Shown: positions 25,192 to 33,705, counted from the first letter of the stretch. The stretch: DNA of 64,000 nucleotides from CAYMAI01 sp964388445 (GCA_964388445.1 CAYMAI010000003.1:281565-345564), one strand, 5' to 3'. Program-made: numbers and translations. Notes: generated by a model from the sequence alone, not told the origin.

Positions 25192-26610
25192 TTAGTCTAT
25201 GAAAGCAGCCTCAAGATCATACGTGCTCGCGCCGGTAATGCGCACCGTAGCAAATTCCCCGGTGGGCCTTCGCAATTCCGAATTGACAACTGTAACGCCG
25301 TCGATTTCATACGCATCCCTGTAACTACGACCGGTATAAACGTAACTCCTTCCATCAACCTTCTTACGCTCTTGAATCAGAACCCTGGCCGTGGTCCCGG
25401 CCAGCTTCTCGTTTCTTTCCCTCGCGACTTTCTGCGCAGCGCGCATTAAAAGGTCGCGGCGTGCGGATTTTTCCTCCTCGGAAATTTCCTCTGATTCCTG
25501 ATGCACAGGCACTCCGGGATGATTCGAAAATGTAAAAACGCCAAGACGGTCGATGTGCCCCTCCTCGACAAACTCGAGAAGTTCACGGAACATCGGCTCG
25601 GTCTCGCCCGGAAAGCCGACAATCAGGTTCGTCCTTATCACCGCGCCGGCCACCCGCCGGCGAATGTTCAAAAGACAGTCCATTATAGCATGCCTGTCGC
25701 CGATTCGGCGCATGGCTTTTAAAATTTCTGTATTAATGTGCTGAATGGGGATGTCGAAGTAAGGCAAAAGCCTTTCGGGATTAGCATTCACAATGTCGAG
25801 AAGCTCATCCGTTACCTTATTCGGGTAAAGATACATCGTTCTTACCCAAAAATCGCCGTTAATCGCCGCGAGACGCTCGTAAAGTTTTGGTAAATCTTCG
25901 CCATCGCCACGCCGGTCTTTGCCGAATTGTGTCGAATCTTGACTTATGAGCACAATTTCTTTCACGCCGGATGCAACGAGCGCTTCGACTTCCGCCGCGA
26001 TGCTTTCGATAGTCCGGCTGCGAAACTTGCCTCGAAGCTGGGGAATCACGCAGAAGCTGCATTTGTGGTTGCATCCTTCGGCGATTTTGACGAAGGCCAT
26101 TCCCGGCGGCGTGCTGATAATGCGAGGCTGTTCGCCGGTGTAAAGAAATTTCGGCAGTTCGGCGTCTCTTTCGACGGTGATTCGGCCGCCGCCGCCGTTT
26201 TCGAGATCGGCAAGCACTTCCGCGAGCTTTCCGACGTCGTTCGGCGTCATAAACGCATCTACGTACGGATATTTTTCAGCAGCGGCGTCTTTCAGATATT
26301 GCGGCAGGCAGCCCGAAACGACGAGGCGCTTGCATTTGCCGTAGAGCTTGTATCGCGACGCTTCGCGAATGTGCCGGTCGGCTTCCTCGACAGCCGGGCC
26401 GATGAACGCGCACGTGTTGACCACGAGCACGTCGGCATCGTCGATGTGGCGCGTAATGCGGTAGCCGCTCGCCCCCGCCTGGCCTAGCATAAGCTCTAGG
26501 TCGAGCTGGTTTTTCGGACAGCCCAGGCTGATAAATCCGATCGTCGCCAATCGGTCGCGATTCGTCACGTGCGCTTCCCGATTTGAAGTCAGTAATTCAA
26601 TTTCAGACAT
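25192..26610 (-). CDS. rimO: Ribosomal protein S12 methylthiotransferase RimO
   Basis: 472-residue radical SAM enzyme that methylthiolates an Asp of ribosomal protein S12. It shows an N-terminal UPF0004 domain with three cluster cysteines (SLGCPKNQ, NTCAFI, VSGCLPQ), a radical SAM CNHKCSFC motif near residue 181 and a C-terminal TRAM domain. The text SLGCPKNQLDLE differs slightly from the common SLGCPKNLVDSE. ATG 26610 lies 11 bases after a TATAAT box. Upstream begins the AT-richer RiPP-like cassette, so this gene marks the end of the conserved block. Confidence 0.93.
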   Translation of the reverse strand: MSEIELLTSNREAHVTNRDRLATIGFISLGCPKNQLDLELMLGQAGASGYRITRHIDDADVLVVNTCAFIGPAVEEADRHIREASRYKLYGKCKRLVVSGCLPQYLKDAAAEKYPYVDAFMTPNDVGKLAEVLADLENGGGGRITVERDAELPKFLYTGEQPRIISTPPGMAFVKIAEGCNHKCSFCVIPQLRGKFRSRTIESIAAEVEALVASGVKEIVLISQDSTQFGKDRRGDGEDLPKLYERLAAINGDFWVRTMYLYPNKVTDELLDIVNANPERLLPYFDIPIQHINTEILKAMRRIGDRHAIMDCLLNIRRRVAGAVIRTNLIVGFPGETEPMFRELLEFVEEGHIDRLGVFTFSNHPGVPVHQESEEISEEEKSARRDLLMRAAQKVARERNEKLAGTTARVLIQERKKVDGRSYVYTGRSYRDAYEIDGVTVVNSELRRPTGEFATVRITGASTYDLEAAFID

Positions 26611-26621
26611 AAGAGCGCTGA

Positions 26622-26627
26622 ATTATA
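26622..26627 (-). promoter_or_regulatory. -10 box of rimO
   Basis: TATAAT on the minus strand, 11 bases before the rimO ATG, in the short gap after the cassette. Leader would be only a few bases. Confidence 0.45.
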
Positions 26628-26647
26628 GCAATTACACTTCATTTGTG

Positions 26648-26914
26648 CTAATCATCATTTCTAGAAGCATTATTGCATTCGCCCGGATCTGGTTTTGAGC
26701 CATTTGAAACTTCGAGAAGCGCTCTTCGAAATATTCGGGACTGCATTCTGACATATTCGGCAAGTGCTTGCGCCTTTGTTGGGTCGGCAATAAATTCCTT
26801 CAACTGCCTTTCTGCTTCTAATCTAGCAACAGTTATCCTCACCGCCAATTCAATCGTTTCTTCATCAAGTTTAAACGGCATTTCGGGCGCTGGTTTTGCT
26901 TTTTCAGTTGACAT
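26648..26914 (-). CDS. Small helical protein of the Phe-x-Cys cassette
   Basis: 88-residue protein of no recognised family. Secondary structure looks mostly helical (DEETIELAVRITVARLEAE, ALAEYVRMQSRIFRRALLE), with charged ends and one Cys. It has no signal peptide. It starts 11 bases inside the radical SAM gene behind GGAGG, so the two are coupled. By position it might act as a chaperone or recognition partner for the substrate, but nothing in its sequence shows this. Base composition is a little closer to neighbours than the rest of the cassette. Confidence 0.75.
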   Translation of the reverse strand: MSTEKAKPAPEMPFKLDEETIELAVRITVARLEAERQLKEFIADPTKAQALAEYVRMQSRIFRRALLEVSNGSKPDPGECNNASRNDD

Positions 26915-28007
26915 TAAGAGCCTCCGATATTTTCAAGTACATTCGCGTAAATTTGCAGTTATGTTCGCTTGGGACAAATGGGTTACCGGTCTCAGCAAAA
27001 TTGACCGCTGGGCATCCGCCCGAGCAGCAGTCTGCAATATCACACTCTTGACATTTTGTGCGCATGCTCATATTGTCCCAGTTGAGCATATAGCGATTTT
27101 TAAGATTCGTGATTCCGTCGCGAACATTGCCAAAAACGAAGATTCCATTGCCGTTGTTACAACCTTGAATTTTTGCGCAACCAGTGATGGCTCCGGTAGG
27201 ATCGACAGATAGCCTGCCTCGACCCGCTCCACATCCCCATTGGCCCTTGAGCCGAGCAAGCTCACGTTCCGTATCAAACTCGAAAATCGTCAGGCGTATT
27301 GGCGCTCCCTTCTTCTTCATCTTATTATGATAGTCCGCTATAAGAAACATTTGGTCAGAATAGGCTTGAATATCGTCGTCGTTCCAAGTAATCCCTGTTG
27401 CTACTCCTATGATGAATTGATTTATCCCGCATTCAAACAACTCCCTTACGCCTTCGGCCAGACCATAAACTGTGTCCGGATTAACTGTTACTCTTGCACC
27501 TTGCCAAGGCTGATAACGTTTCAATTCTCCAAGTCGCCCGGTTATAAGCTTCCAAGTAGGGCTTCCATCGGGGAAATGGCGGTATTTGTCGTGCATATGC
27601 TCCGCCCCGTCAATTGACAACAAATACTTGACATTAAGCATTGCCAGCTTTTCCGCCATGGAAATATCGAGAAGTGTTCCGTTTGTTGTTAGAGCAAAGC
27701 CCACACTTTTGCAATATTCAGTAGCAAGCCGTCGATAGAGCTTAACGCATTCCTCAATCAGGTCAATTTCTAAAAGCGGCTCACCGCCGATAAAGGTTGC
27801 TTGAATCTCCTTTTGCTGCCTCGAATACTCGAAATGCATCGCTACGGCTTGCTCCATTAATTCGCTACTCATTGATATGGGCCGCTTGTTTTCCATAAAG
27901 CAATATGAACAATAGAGATTGCACTTAGTTGTGACAATCAAATCGAGGTGAATTAAAGGCGGCATCATCCGCTTATTAATGAAAGCGTCAAACGCGTTAC
28001 TTCCCAC
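26904..28007 (-). CDS. Radical SAM/SPASM peptide-modifying enzyme
   Basis: 367-residue enzyme. The radical SAM cluster motif is TTKCNLYCSYC (Cys 29, 33, 36), followed by the SAM-binding GGEPLL. A full SPASM domain follows: WGCGAGRGRLSV, TGCAKIQGC, KCQECDIADCCSGGC and a final Cys in HNCKF, enough for two auxiliary 4Fe-4S clusters. SPASM enzymes modify peptides (thioether, C-C or cyclophane crosslinks) or sulfatases. Here the adjacent Cys-rich protein makes peptide modification most likely. The start is GTG 28007, 7 bases after GAGG, 16 bases after the Cys-rich gene. No sulfatase is nearby. Confidence 0.9.
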   Translation of the reverse strand: MGSNAFDAFINKRMMPPLIHLDLIVTTKCNLYCSYCFMENKRPISMSSELMEQAVAMHFEYSRQQKEIQATFIGGEPLLEIDLIEECVKLYRRLATEYCKSVGFALTTNGTLLDISMAEKLAMLNVKYLLSIDGAEHMHDKYRHFPDGSPTWKLITGRLGELKRYQPWQGARVTVNPDTVYGLAEGVRELFECGINQFIIGVATGITWNDDDIQAYSDQMFLIADYHNKMKKKGAPIRLTIFEFDTERELARLKGQWGCGAGRGRLSVDPTGAITGCAKIQGCNNGNGIFVFGNVRDGITNLKNRYMLNWDNMSMRTKCQECDIADCCSGGCPAVNFAETGNPFVPSEHNCKFTRMYLKISEALNVN

Positions 28008-28023
28008 AGCTTCGCCTCATATT

Positions 28024-29103
28024 TTAATCCGAAAACCCCTGAGAGCACGCGTGTTGCGTACTCATGCAGTCAAACTTCTCCGGACATTCGAAGTTCCCAA
28101 TATCATCATTGCACTCGAACTTGTCGTTGGAAATGTCACATTGGAAAAGATAAAAATACCAATAATACGGAGGCTGTGGACCCGTGCACTTGCCGCAATG
28201 GAAAATGCTATCTGCACAATGGAATTTGCCAGTACCCTCAATGCCGCAATTAAAAGAATCTCCGCCTTCCTGGCCGCATTCAAATCCCTGATTTGGCTGG
28301 TTGCCTCTGCCGCAGGAAAACATTGATCTGGCTCTACAGGAAAAAGAAGTGGACTGCTCGTCATTTGCATTGCAGGTAAAGATGCTTATGCAAGAGAAAA
28401 CGCCACCAGTTGGAGCATCTGGAAGCGAGTTGGGGGGCATGTTCCACCCTTGCCCGCTGGAACAAGGAACACCACCGCTGCAATCGTGCCCGCTTCGACA
28501 TACAAATAGGCTGTTGCAATTGAAAATGTGCTTTTGATTGCAGTCAAACCCTTCATCACTTTCATCATTGCAGTCGAATAAATTGGATGATGATCCGCCT
28601 GGCAAATCTCCGCATGAAAAATCGTAACCCCCGGATGAATCACAATCAAATGTTGTGCTTCCGGATTCGTCTGTACATCTAAACGTGCCTTGTCCATTGA
28701 AGTTAACGCACAAAAAGGTTTCAGATAAGCACCCAAAACCATCTTCAGAAATGCAAAGAAAGCTAAAGTTTTCATTGCAGGGAGTACCTGGGTAACTTTT
28801 GCAGCGAAATACTTGACCAAGGCAACCATCATATCTTTCTAAACAGTGAAAGGCTTGGTAGTTGCAGTTAAACTCACCGTCCTCGGAGTTGCATACAAAT
28901 TGACTGCTGCAGTTGTGCGGCTGTAGTAAGCACTCAATTATAATCGCCTCATCCGCTGACACATTCGAATCGTCAGATTGGCTCAATGATTTAGTTTGGA
29001 ATCTGCCATAGTTTAACAAGTCTATAAACCTATCAGACAACGCCAACGCAACTGCCATTTTTACAACAGCATTGATATCGATCGATGTCATAGAGTCTTT
29101 CAT
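28024..29103 (-). CDS. Large Phe-x-Cys repeat protein, candidate multi-site RiPP precursor
   Basis: 359-residue protein. Residues 1-57 contain no cysteine and look like a leader: a helix INAVVKMAVALALSDRFIDLL, then a polar linker. From Cys 58 on I count 34 cysteines, 26 of them in Phe-x-Cys (for example FVC, FNC, FHC, FDC, FEC). Spacing is near-regular in places (Cys 80, 87, 94, 101, 109, 117, 125, 132). The core is acidic and Gly/Ser/Asn-rich, with few hydrophobic residues other than Phe, so a normal globular fold is unlikely. The start ATG 29103 follows GGTGG and the stop of the upstream gene; an ATG at 29163 lies within that gene. A metallothionein-like or disulfide protein is the alternative. 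Confidence 0.85.
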   Translation of the reverse strand: MKDSMTSIDINAVVKMAVALALSDRFIDLLNYGRFQTKSLSQSDDSNVSADEAIIIECLLQPHNCSSQFVCNSEDGEFNCNYQAFHCLERYDGCLGQVFRCKSYPGTPCNENFSFLCISEDGFGCLSETFLCVNFNGQGTFRCTDESGSTTFDCDSSGGYDFSCGDLPGGSSSNLFDCNDESDEGFDCNQKHIFNCNSLFVCRSGHDCSGGVPCSSGQGWNMPPNSLPDAPTGGVFSCISIFTCNANDEQSTSFSCRARSMFSCGRGNQPNQGFECGQEGGDSFNCGIEGTGKFHCADSIFHCGKCTGPQPPYYWYFYLFQCDISNDKFECNDDIGNFECPEKFDCMSTQHACSQGFSD

Positions 29104-29104
29104 A

Positions 29105-29851
29105 TCATTCCACCTTTTGCTTTGCCAAAAACTCGGCAAATGCCTTATCTTTAATGAATGCATCCCACTCCGAGAATGGCATTAACAAAGGAGTGGCCAA
29201 CGCATAATTCCGTGCATCCATATAGCTGCTTTGGAAATATAGCCTTAATACCCTGTATAATATATCTGATTGTCCTTTTTCCAAAAATAGAAAGGGACAT
29301 TGCGCTTCGGGATAAAATGGCTGAATTTCTTGGCTAATAATGCTTATACATTGCCCTGCATAAGCATCCCACAAATTGGTCCATTCACACAAAAGCGCTG
29401 GATTACCTTCAATTGTCCGAACTGCGTCATCGAATGACAGCAAACGAAGCAAAATTAGGCCGGCTACAAAGTCAGTGCAATATCTTGGAAGATTTGCCGC
29501 TTTTGGAACCTGCTGTTCGGCTAAATAGTCCCAGTTTTCCGCCCAGTAGCCACGGCCGTCAACCATTACCATGCTTTTCATAGGATTAGTAAACCGAGGA
29601 TTTTCTCGTTCCAATGCCGAGAAAAATTCGTATAAATTGCTTAAGTCGACAGGCATACCATAGCCGTAAAATTGCCTTATGCCGGTGTCAGCCCAGAATT
29701 TTGTGAAATCGGATTCAGTGAGTTTGACTGGCTGTATTCCATCATCAGCCCAGCAGGGACTTGCAGCCGCGGCAAAAACTATAGCCAAAACTGCCGCTAG
29801 GGCTATTCGCCAAAAGGAAACCCAATCCAAGCAATCGCGTGACTTTGTCAT
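29105..29851 (-). CDS. Exported protein of unknown function, first gene of the Phe-x-Cys cassette
   Basis: 248-residue protein with a clear signal peptide (WRIALAAVLAIVFAAAASP, probable cleavage near residue 35, CWA|DD). I recognise no domain in the mature part. It has several Cys (RYC, LLC, QC, QC) and aromatic-rich stretches, and repeated acidic helices. ATG 29851 follows GGAAAG; a TTG at 29866 is in frame. The gene is directly behind a strong promoter and 1 base before the precursor gene. It could be a processing or surface partner, but there is no protease motif I can identify. Confidence 0.8.
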   Translation of the reverse strand: MTKSRDCLDWVSFWRIALAAVLAIVFAAAASPCWADDGIQPVKLTESDFTKFWADTGIRQFYGYGMPVDLSNLYEFFSALERENPRFTNPMKSMVMVDGRGYWAENWDYLAEQQVPKAANLPRYCTDFVAGLILLRLLSFDDAVRTIEGNPALLCEWTNLWDAYAGQCISIISQEIQPFYPEAQCPFLFLEKGQSDILYRVLRLYFQSSYMDARNYALATPLLMPFSEWDAFIKDKAFAEFLAKQKVE

Positions 29852-29876
29852 AGTTTCACTTTCCAAGAACGCAGTA

Positions 29877-29904
29877 ATTATACCTCGCTCAATTTAAATG
29901 TCAA
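29877..29904 (-). promoter_or_regulatory. Near-consensus promoter of the Phe-x-Cys cassette
   Basis: On the minus strand TTGACA (29899-29904) and TATAAT (29877-29882) are both perfect, with a 16-base spacer. The -10 box ends 25 bases before ATG 29851. The strongest-looking promoter in the window. Confidence 0.75.
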
Positions 29905-30066
29905 GCAAATGTAGCCATTACGGGAAAAAGGATAATAAAAGCGCGCAAATAACGCTGCAAAGGTATCAATTATCCGTTTTATCTCAAATCCATCGGCAGA
30001 TGTCTGCTCTAATCAGGCCTACCGAATGCTGCAATAATCAGAATGCTATTTACTCGATTCTTCGCA

Positions 30067-30510
30067 TTAGCACTTCTGCTCCAACTCGCGTATCTTCGCC
30101 ACGCGTCTGCTATGTCTTCCGCCTTCGAACCGGGCGTTCAGGAAAATCTCGACGAGGCTGCGGACGTCGTCGTGAGTCTGGCGCTCGTTCGAAAACGTGA
30201 TGACGTTGGCGTTGTTGTGCCGGCGGGCATACTCGGCAATCCACTCGTCCCAAACCTGCGCCGCACGCACGCCGGGGATTTTGTTAGCCGCCATTTGGAC
30301 GCCGACTCCGCTACCGCAAATCAGGATGCCGATTGCGTCTTCGTCCCTCGCCACGGCCTCGCCGACGAGCCTCGCCTGGTCGGGGTAGTCAACGGGATCC
30401 ATCTCGTCCACGCCGAAATTGACGACCTCGTAGCCGTTTTCGTTAAGCCACGATACGATGGCTTTCTTCAACTTCACGCCGCGATGGTCATTGCCGATGT
30501 AAATCTTCAT
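30067..30510 (-). CDS. rpiB: Ribose-5-phosphate isomerase B
   Basis: 147-residue isomerase of the pentose phosphate pathway. The N-terminus MKIYIGNDHRG, the catalytic Cys loop ICGSGVGVQMAANK and the ARRHNNANV segment are typical. ATG 30510 is chosen because upstream residues (to 30579) are not family-like, and a TACAAT -10 box ends 7 bases before it. It is divergent from murB with an 89-base gap. Confidence 0.94.
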   Translation of the reverse strand: MKIYIGNDHRGVKLKKAIVSWLNENGYEVVNFGVDEMDPVDYPDQARLVGEAVARDEDAIGILICGSGVGVQMAANKIPGVRAAQVWDEWIAEYARRHNNANVITFSNERQTHDDVRSLVEIFLNARFEGGRHSRRVAKIRELEQKC

Positions 30511-30517
30511 CGGGGAT

Positions 30518-30523
30518 ATTGTA
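30518..30523 (-). promoter_or_regulatory. -10 box of rpiB, leaderless
   Basis: TACAAT on the minus strand ends 7 bases before the rpiB ATG, leaving no room for a ribosome binding site. Confidence 0.45.
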
Positions 30524-30599
30524 CCGTATTTTCTGGAAGCCAACGGCGATTCTGTATAATCACGGGCGGTATCCGGCATTTTCCGGAACTGGAGTTTGA

Positions 30600-31562
30600 T
30601 TGGAAAATCTTGAAGGTTTAATCACGCAAATCCGGCGGGAAGGAATACGGCTCGAAACCGGATATCCGCTCGCGGAATTCACGACGTTCAAAATCGGAGG
30701 GCCGGCGGCTGCGCTGGCGTTCCCCGCGGATACCGGCGAAACGGCAATGGCAGTTAAGGCCGCGCACGAGGCGGGCGTGCCGTTTGTCACGCTCGGCTGG
30801 GGTTCGAATATTTTGGTCGCCGACGAGGGCTTTCCGGGGCTGGTCATATCGACGCGCGACCTGAATTACGTAGAATTCGACGGCGCGTTGATTCGAGCAG
30901 GTGCGGGCGTTTCGCTGCCCGACCTTGCGTCGGACGCGGGCGGGCGGGGACTGTCGGGTATGGAAGAAATCTGCGATGTGCCGGGCACGCTGGGCGGCGG
31001 AGTGTATATGAACGCCGGGTGCAACGGCGTGTTCATCGGCGATATACTTGTGGACGTTACTTGGGTCGAAAACGACGGAACGGTCGTTGCGAAACCGCGC
31101 GAAGAAATCTACCTCGGCTATCGCGAAAGCGAATTCACCGGCTCAAGGCGTATAGTGACCGAAGTCTCGATAAAGCTTCAAAACGGCGAAGACAGTGGCG
31201 CGATACTTGAAAAAATGGAAGGCGTGCGGGCGGAACGTGCTACGAAATTTCCGCTCGATTATCCGAACTGCGGCAGCGTGTTCAAGCGCGTGCCGCCGGA
31301 GACGGCCGCGCCGTGGGTTAAAAAGGACGGCAAGGGGGCATACAGCGCTGGTTATTACATCGAGCGCTGCGGCCTTAAAAACCGGCGCATAGGTAACGCG
31401 ATGATAAGCGATATTCACGCCAATTTTTTCGTCAATCTCGGCGGCGCATCCGCGCAAGATGTTAAAGCGCTAATCGAACTTGCACAAAACGAAGTCAAGG
31501 CGCAATACGGAATCGAACTTACTCGCGAAGTCGTGTTTCTTAACACTGATGGCCTTTTATAG
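30600..31562 (+). CDS. murB: UDP-N-acetylmuramate dehydrogenase MurB
   Basis: 320-residue FAD enzyme that reduces UDP-N-acetylenolpyruvylglucosamine in peptidoglycan synthesis. FAD-binding motifs FTTFKIGGPA, WGSNILV, and VPGTLGGGVYMNAGC are present, then the catalytic YPNCGSVFK region near residue 220 and a C-terminal HANFFVNLGGA. The start is TTG 30600 with GGAG 5 bases before it. A TATAAT at 30555 may be its promoter. It is cytosolic and convergent with the dehydrogenase at 31583. Confidence 0.94.
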   Translation: MENLEGLITQIRREGIRLETGYPLAEFTTFKIGGPAAALAFPADTGETAMAVKAAHEAGVPFVTLGWGSNILVADEGFPGLVISTRDLNYVEFDGALIRAGAGVSLPDLASDAGGRGLSGMEEICDVPGTLGGGVYMNAGCNGVFIGDILVDVTWVENDGTVVAKPREEIYLGYRESEFTGSRRIVTEVSIKLQNGEDSGAILEKMEGVRAERATKFPLDYPNCGSVFKRVPPETAAPWVKKDGKGAYSAGYYIERCGLKNRRIGNAMISDIHANFFVNLGGASAQDVKALIELAQNEVKAQYGIELTREVVFLNTDGLL

Positions 31563-31582
31563 GCAAACGATTTGGTGATTTA

Positions 31583-32896
31583 TTAGAGCCGAACAATTTT
31601 TTCGCTTTCGATTCCCTTCGTCGCGTTGCGAGCATCGAAAACTTCTACGGCGTGCTCAAGTATAAACGGCCAATCGAAACATGAATGGTCGGTCGCGCAA
31701 ACCACGAGGTCTGCCGCGCTTATCAATTCCGGGGTAAGCTCGCTCGATTTGAGCAGCGTTTTTTCAACCTCCGTTTCGCCCGCGAGACATTCGGGAATAT
31801 AAGGGTCGTAATATTCGACCGACGCGCACTCCTTTATGAGGTGGCTGATTACGTCGATTGCGGGCGATTCGCGTGCGTCGTCTATGTCTCGCTTGTATGC
31901 CACTCCAAGCACCAAAATTTTCGCGTCGTTCATATCTATGCGTCTGCGCAGCAGTATTTCTTCGATTCGATCCACCACCCAGTGAGGCATCGAGCGGTTG
32001 ATTTCGTTCGCTAAGTCGATGAACTGCGTCCTGAAATTGAGCGACTTCATTTTCCAAGAAAGGTATAATGGGTCTATCGGAATGCAATGTCCGCCTAGCC
32101 CAGGCCCCGGATAAAACGGAACGAAACCGAAAGGCTTCGTTGCCGCGGCGCCGATAATCTCCCAAACATCTAGTCCAAGCTTGTGGCAAACTTTCGCGAT
32201 TTCGTTAACGTTCGCGATGTTGATTGCGCGAAATGTGTTTTCCACTAATTTCACCATTTCTGCGGCCGTCGTCGAGCTGACGAGCACTATCGGTTCGATA
32301 ATCGCGCCATAGACCGCTTTGGCACGCAGTCTGCATTCTTCGGTTACGCCGCCGATTACTTTCGGAGTATTGTGCGTTTTAAAAACGGGATTTCCCGGAT
32401 CCACGCGCTCCGGACTGAACGCTAGAAAGAAGTCTTTGCCGACTGCTCTGCCGCCTTCCGAAAGCGCAGGCAATAGCATTTCCTCGGTGTTACCCGGATA
32501 TGTCGTACTTTCGAGAACTACGAGCGCTCCGGGTTTTATGAATTTTTTTACTTCGTCCGTTGCGGCAACGATATACGAAAGCTCAGGCTCGTGCATTTTG
32601 GAAAGCGGCGTAGGCACGCAGATGCTAATCGAATCGCACTCGGAGAGCCGCGAAAAATCCGCGGTCGCGGAAAGCCTGCCCGAACCGGCGAGTGCGGACA
32701 TTTGAGCGTCGTCAACGTCTTTAATGTAGTTTTCGCCGCGATTCACCGCGTCGATTTTGGATTGCGCGACTTCAAACCCGATTACTTTGAAGCCGGCCGC
32801 GGCAAATTCCACCGCAAGCGGCAGACCTACATAACCTAGCCCGATGACGCCGATAACGGCATCGCCGGAATCAACTTTGGAAATGAATTCGTTCAT
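31583..32896 (-). CDS. Nucleotide-sugar dehydrogenase (UDP-GlcNAc/ManNAc type)
   Basis: 437-residue NAD-dependent dehydrogenase that oxidises a UDP-hexosamine to its uronic acid. The Rossmann motif IGVIGLGYVGLPLA is near residue 15, and the catalytic Cys is in GPGLGGHCIPIDP near residue 265. The length and the ESTTYPG and FSPERVDPG motifs point to the WbpA/WecC branch rather than UDP-glucose dehydrogenase. It would feed cell-surface polysaccharide. Its start overlaps the stop of the orphan gene at 32893 by 4 bases, which suggests the two are translated together. Confidence 0.88.
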   Translation of the reverse strand: MNEFISKVDSGDAVIGVIGLGYVGLPLAVEFAAAGFKVIGFEVAQSKIDAVNRGENYIKDVDDAQMSALAGSGRLSATADFSRLSECDSISICVPTPLSKMHEPELSYIVAATDEVKKFIKPGALVVLESTTYPGNTEEMLLPALSEGGRAVGKDFFLAFSPERVDPGNPVFKTHNTPKVIGGVTEECRLRAKAVYGAIIEPIVLVSSTTAAEMVKLVENTFRAINIANVNEIAKVCHKLGLDVWEIIGAAATKPFGFVPFYPGPGLGGHCIPIDPLYLSWKMKSLNFRTQFIDLANEINRSMPHWVVDRIEEILLRRRIDMNDAKILVLGVAYKRDIDDARESPAIDVISHLIKECASVEYYDPYIPECLAGETEVEKTLLKSSELTPELISAADLVVCATDHSCFDWPFILEHAVEVFDARNATKGIESEKIVRL

Positions 32897-33699
32897 TTTG
32901 CATCCTCTGATGTAACTTCATGTTGATTCAAAGAATTTACCAAATCATTATCGAGCCAGTCATTAACCTCATTGATGATGCCATTCCATATTTCTTTAAG
33001 TTCCCCCTCGGTTAGTTTTGGAAAACAGAATTGAATGCACCTCGTCCAGAAGGTACATTCTACTACATAGTTAAAACTGGGCATCTCGAAAAGAAAGAAT
33101 TGCCTAAACAATTGCTGTACACACCATTGATTACGAACGCAGTCATCAATGTCTTTCGCCAGCGGCGCTTCCACATCCTGAAATGAATTATAGTGAACCA
33201 CCCTACAATTGGTGTATTTGGCAATCACCACACTACATTTCTTCAGGTGTTCGATGATTTTTGAAATCCATTGCTGGTCGACATTTTCGGAAAACCCTAA
33301 TGTTGAACTCCAATATTCATCCCAATACCTAGGCAGATGAGAATTGACAAGATCCCGCACTTTTTCTTGCGTTAATACCGATGCATTACGTTTTATCCAC
33401 TCAGCAATTCTCAATAACGAATCGCTTCTCCTATCCTTATCCAAGTTTCGCCGAAGATAAATAAGCAGCGTTGTATAGGAATTGATCCGATATGAACTCC
33501 ACAAATCAGGCATTACCAAGATAGGTAGCTCATTCTCAGCACACAACTTAATGGCGCGATTATAAAACTGCAGGTCTATCCAATTTCGAATCAGAACCTC
33601 GGTTGTATTGATAACACCGTGATTTAGACTTCTAGTTTGGCTATTCCATTCTTGTGCGGGGTCGCCGTGTCTTCTCTGTTGTTGAATTTGATTCGTCAT
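32893..33699 (-). CDS. Unknown protein, AT-rich orphan
   Basis: 268-residue protein with no recognised domain. It has no signal peptide. Aromatic- and Cys-rich stretches occur near the C-terminus (VECTFWTRCIQFCFPK), and much of it looks helical (LRIAEWIKRNASVLTQEKV). By eye its DNA is more AT-rich than the genes on both sides, like the cassette at 26.6-29.9 kb, so recent acquisition is likely. It ends 4 bases inside the nucleotide-sugar dehydrogenase and begins 7 bases after the next upstream gene, so it is transcriptionally embedded. Confidence 0.75.
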   Translation of the reverse strand: MTNQIQQQRRHGDPAQEWNSQTRSLNHGVINTTEVLIRNWIDLQFYNRAIKLCAENELPILVMPDLWSSYRINSYTTLLIYLRRNLDKDRRSDSLLRIAEWIKRNASVLTQEKVRDLVNSHLPRYWDEYWSSTLGFSENVDQQWISKIIEHLKKCSVVIAKYTNCRVVHYNSFQDVEAPLAKDIDDCVRNQWCVQQLFRQFFLFEMPSFNYVVECTFWTRCIQFCFPKLTEGELKEIWNGIINEVNDWLDNDLVNSLNQHEVTSEDAK

Positions 33700-33705
33700 A
33701 AACTA

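Noticed and set aside
29898..30200. Plus-strand 100-residue open frame between the cassette and rpiB
   Set aside because: Low-complexity composition, overlaps the rpiB end in antisense and has no binding site.
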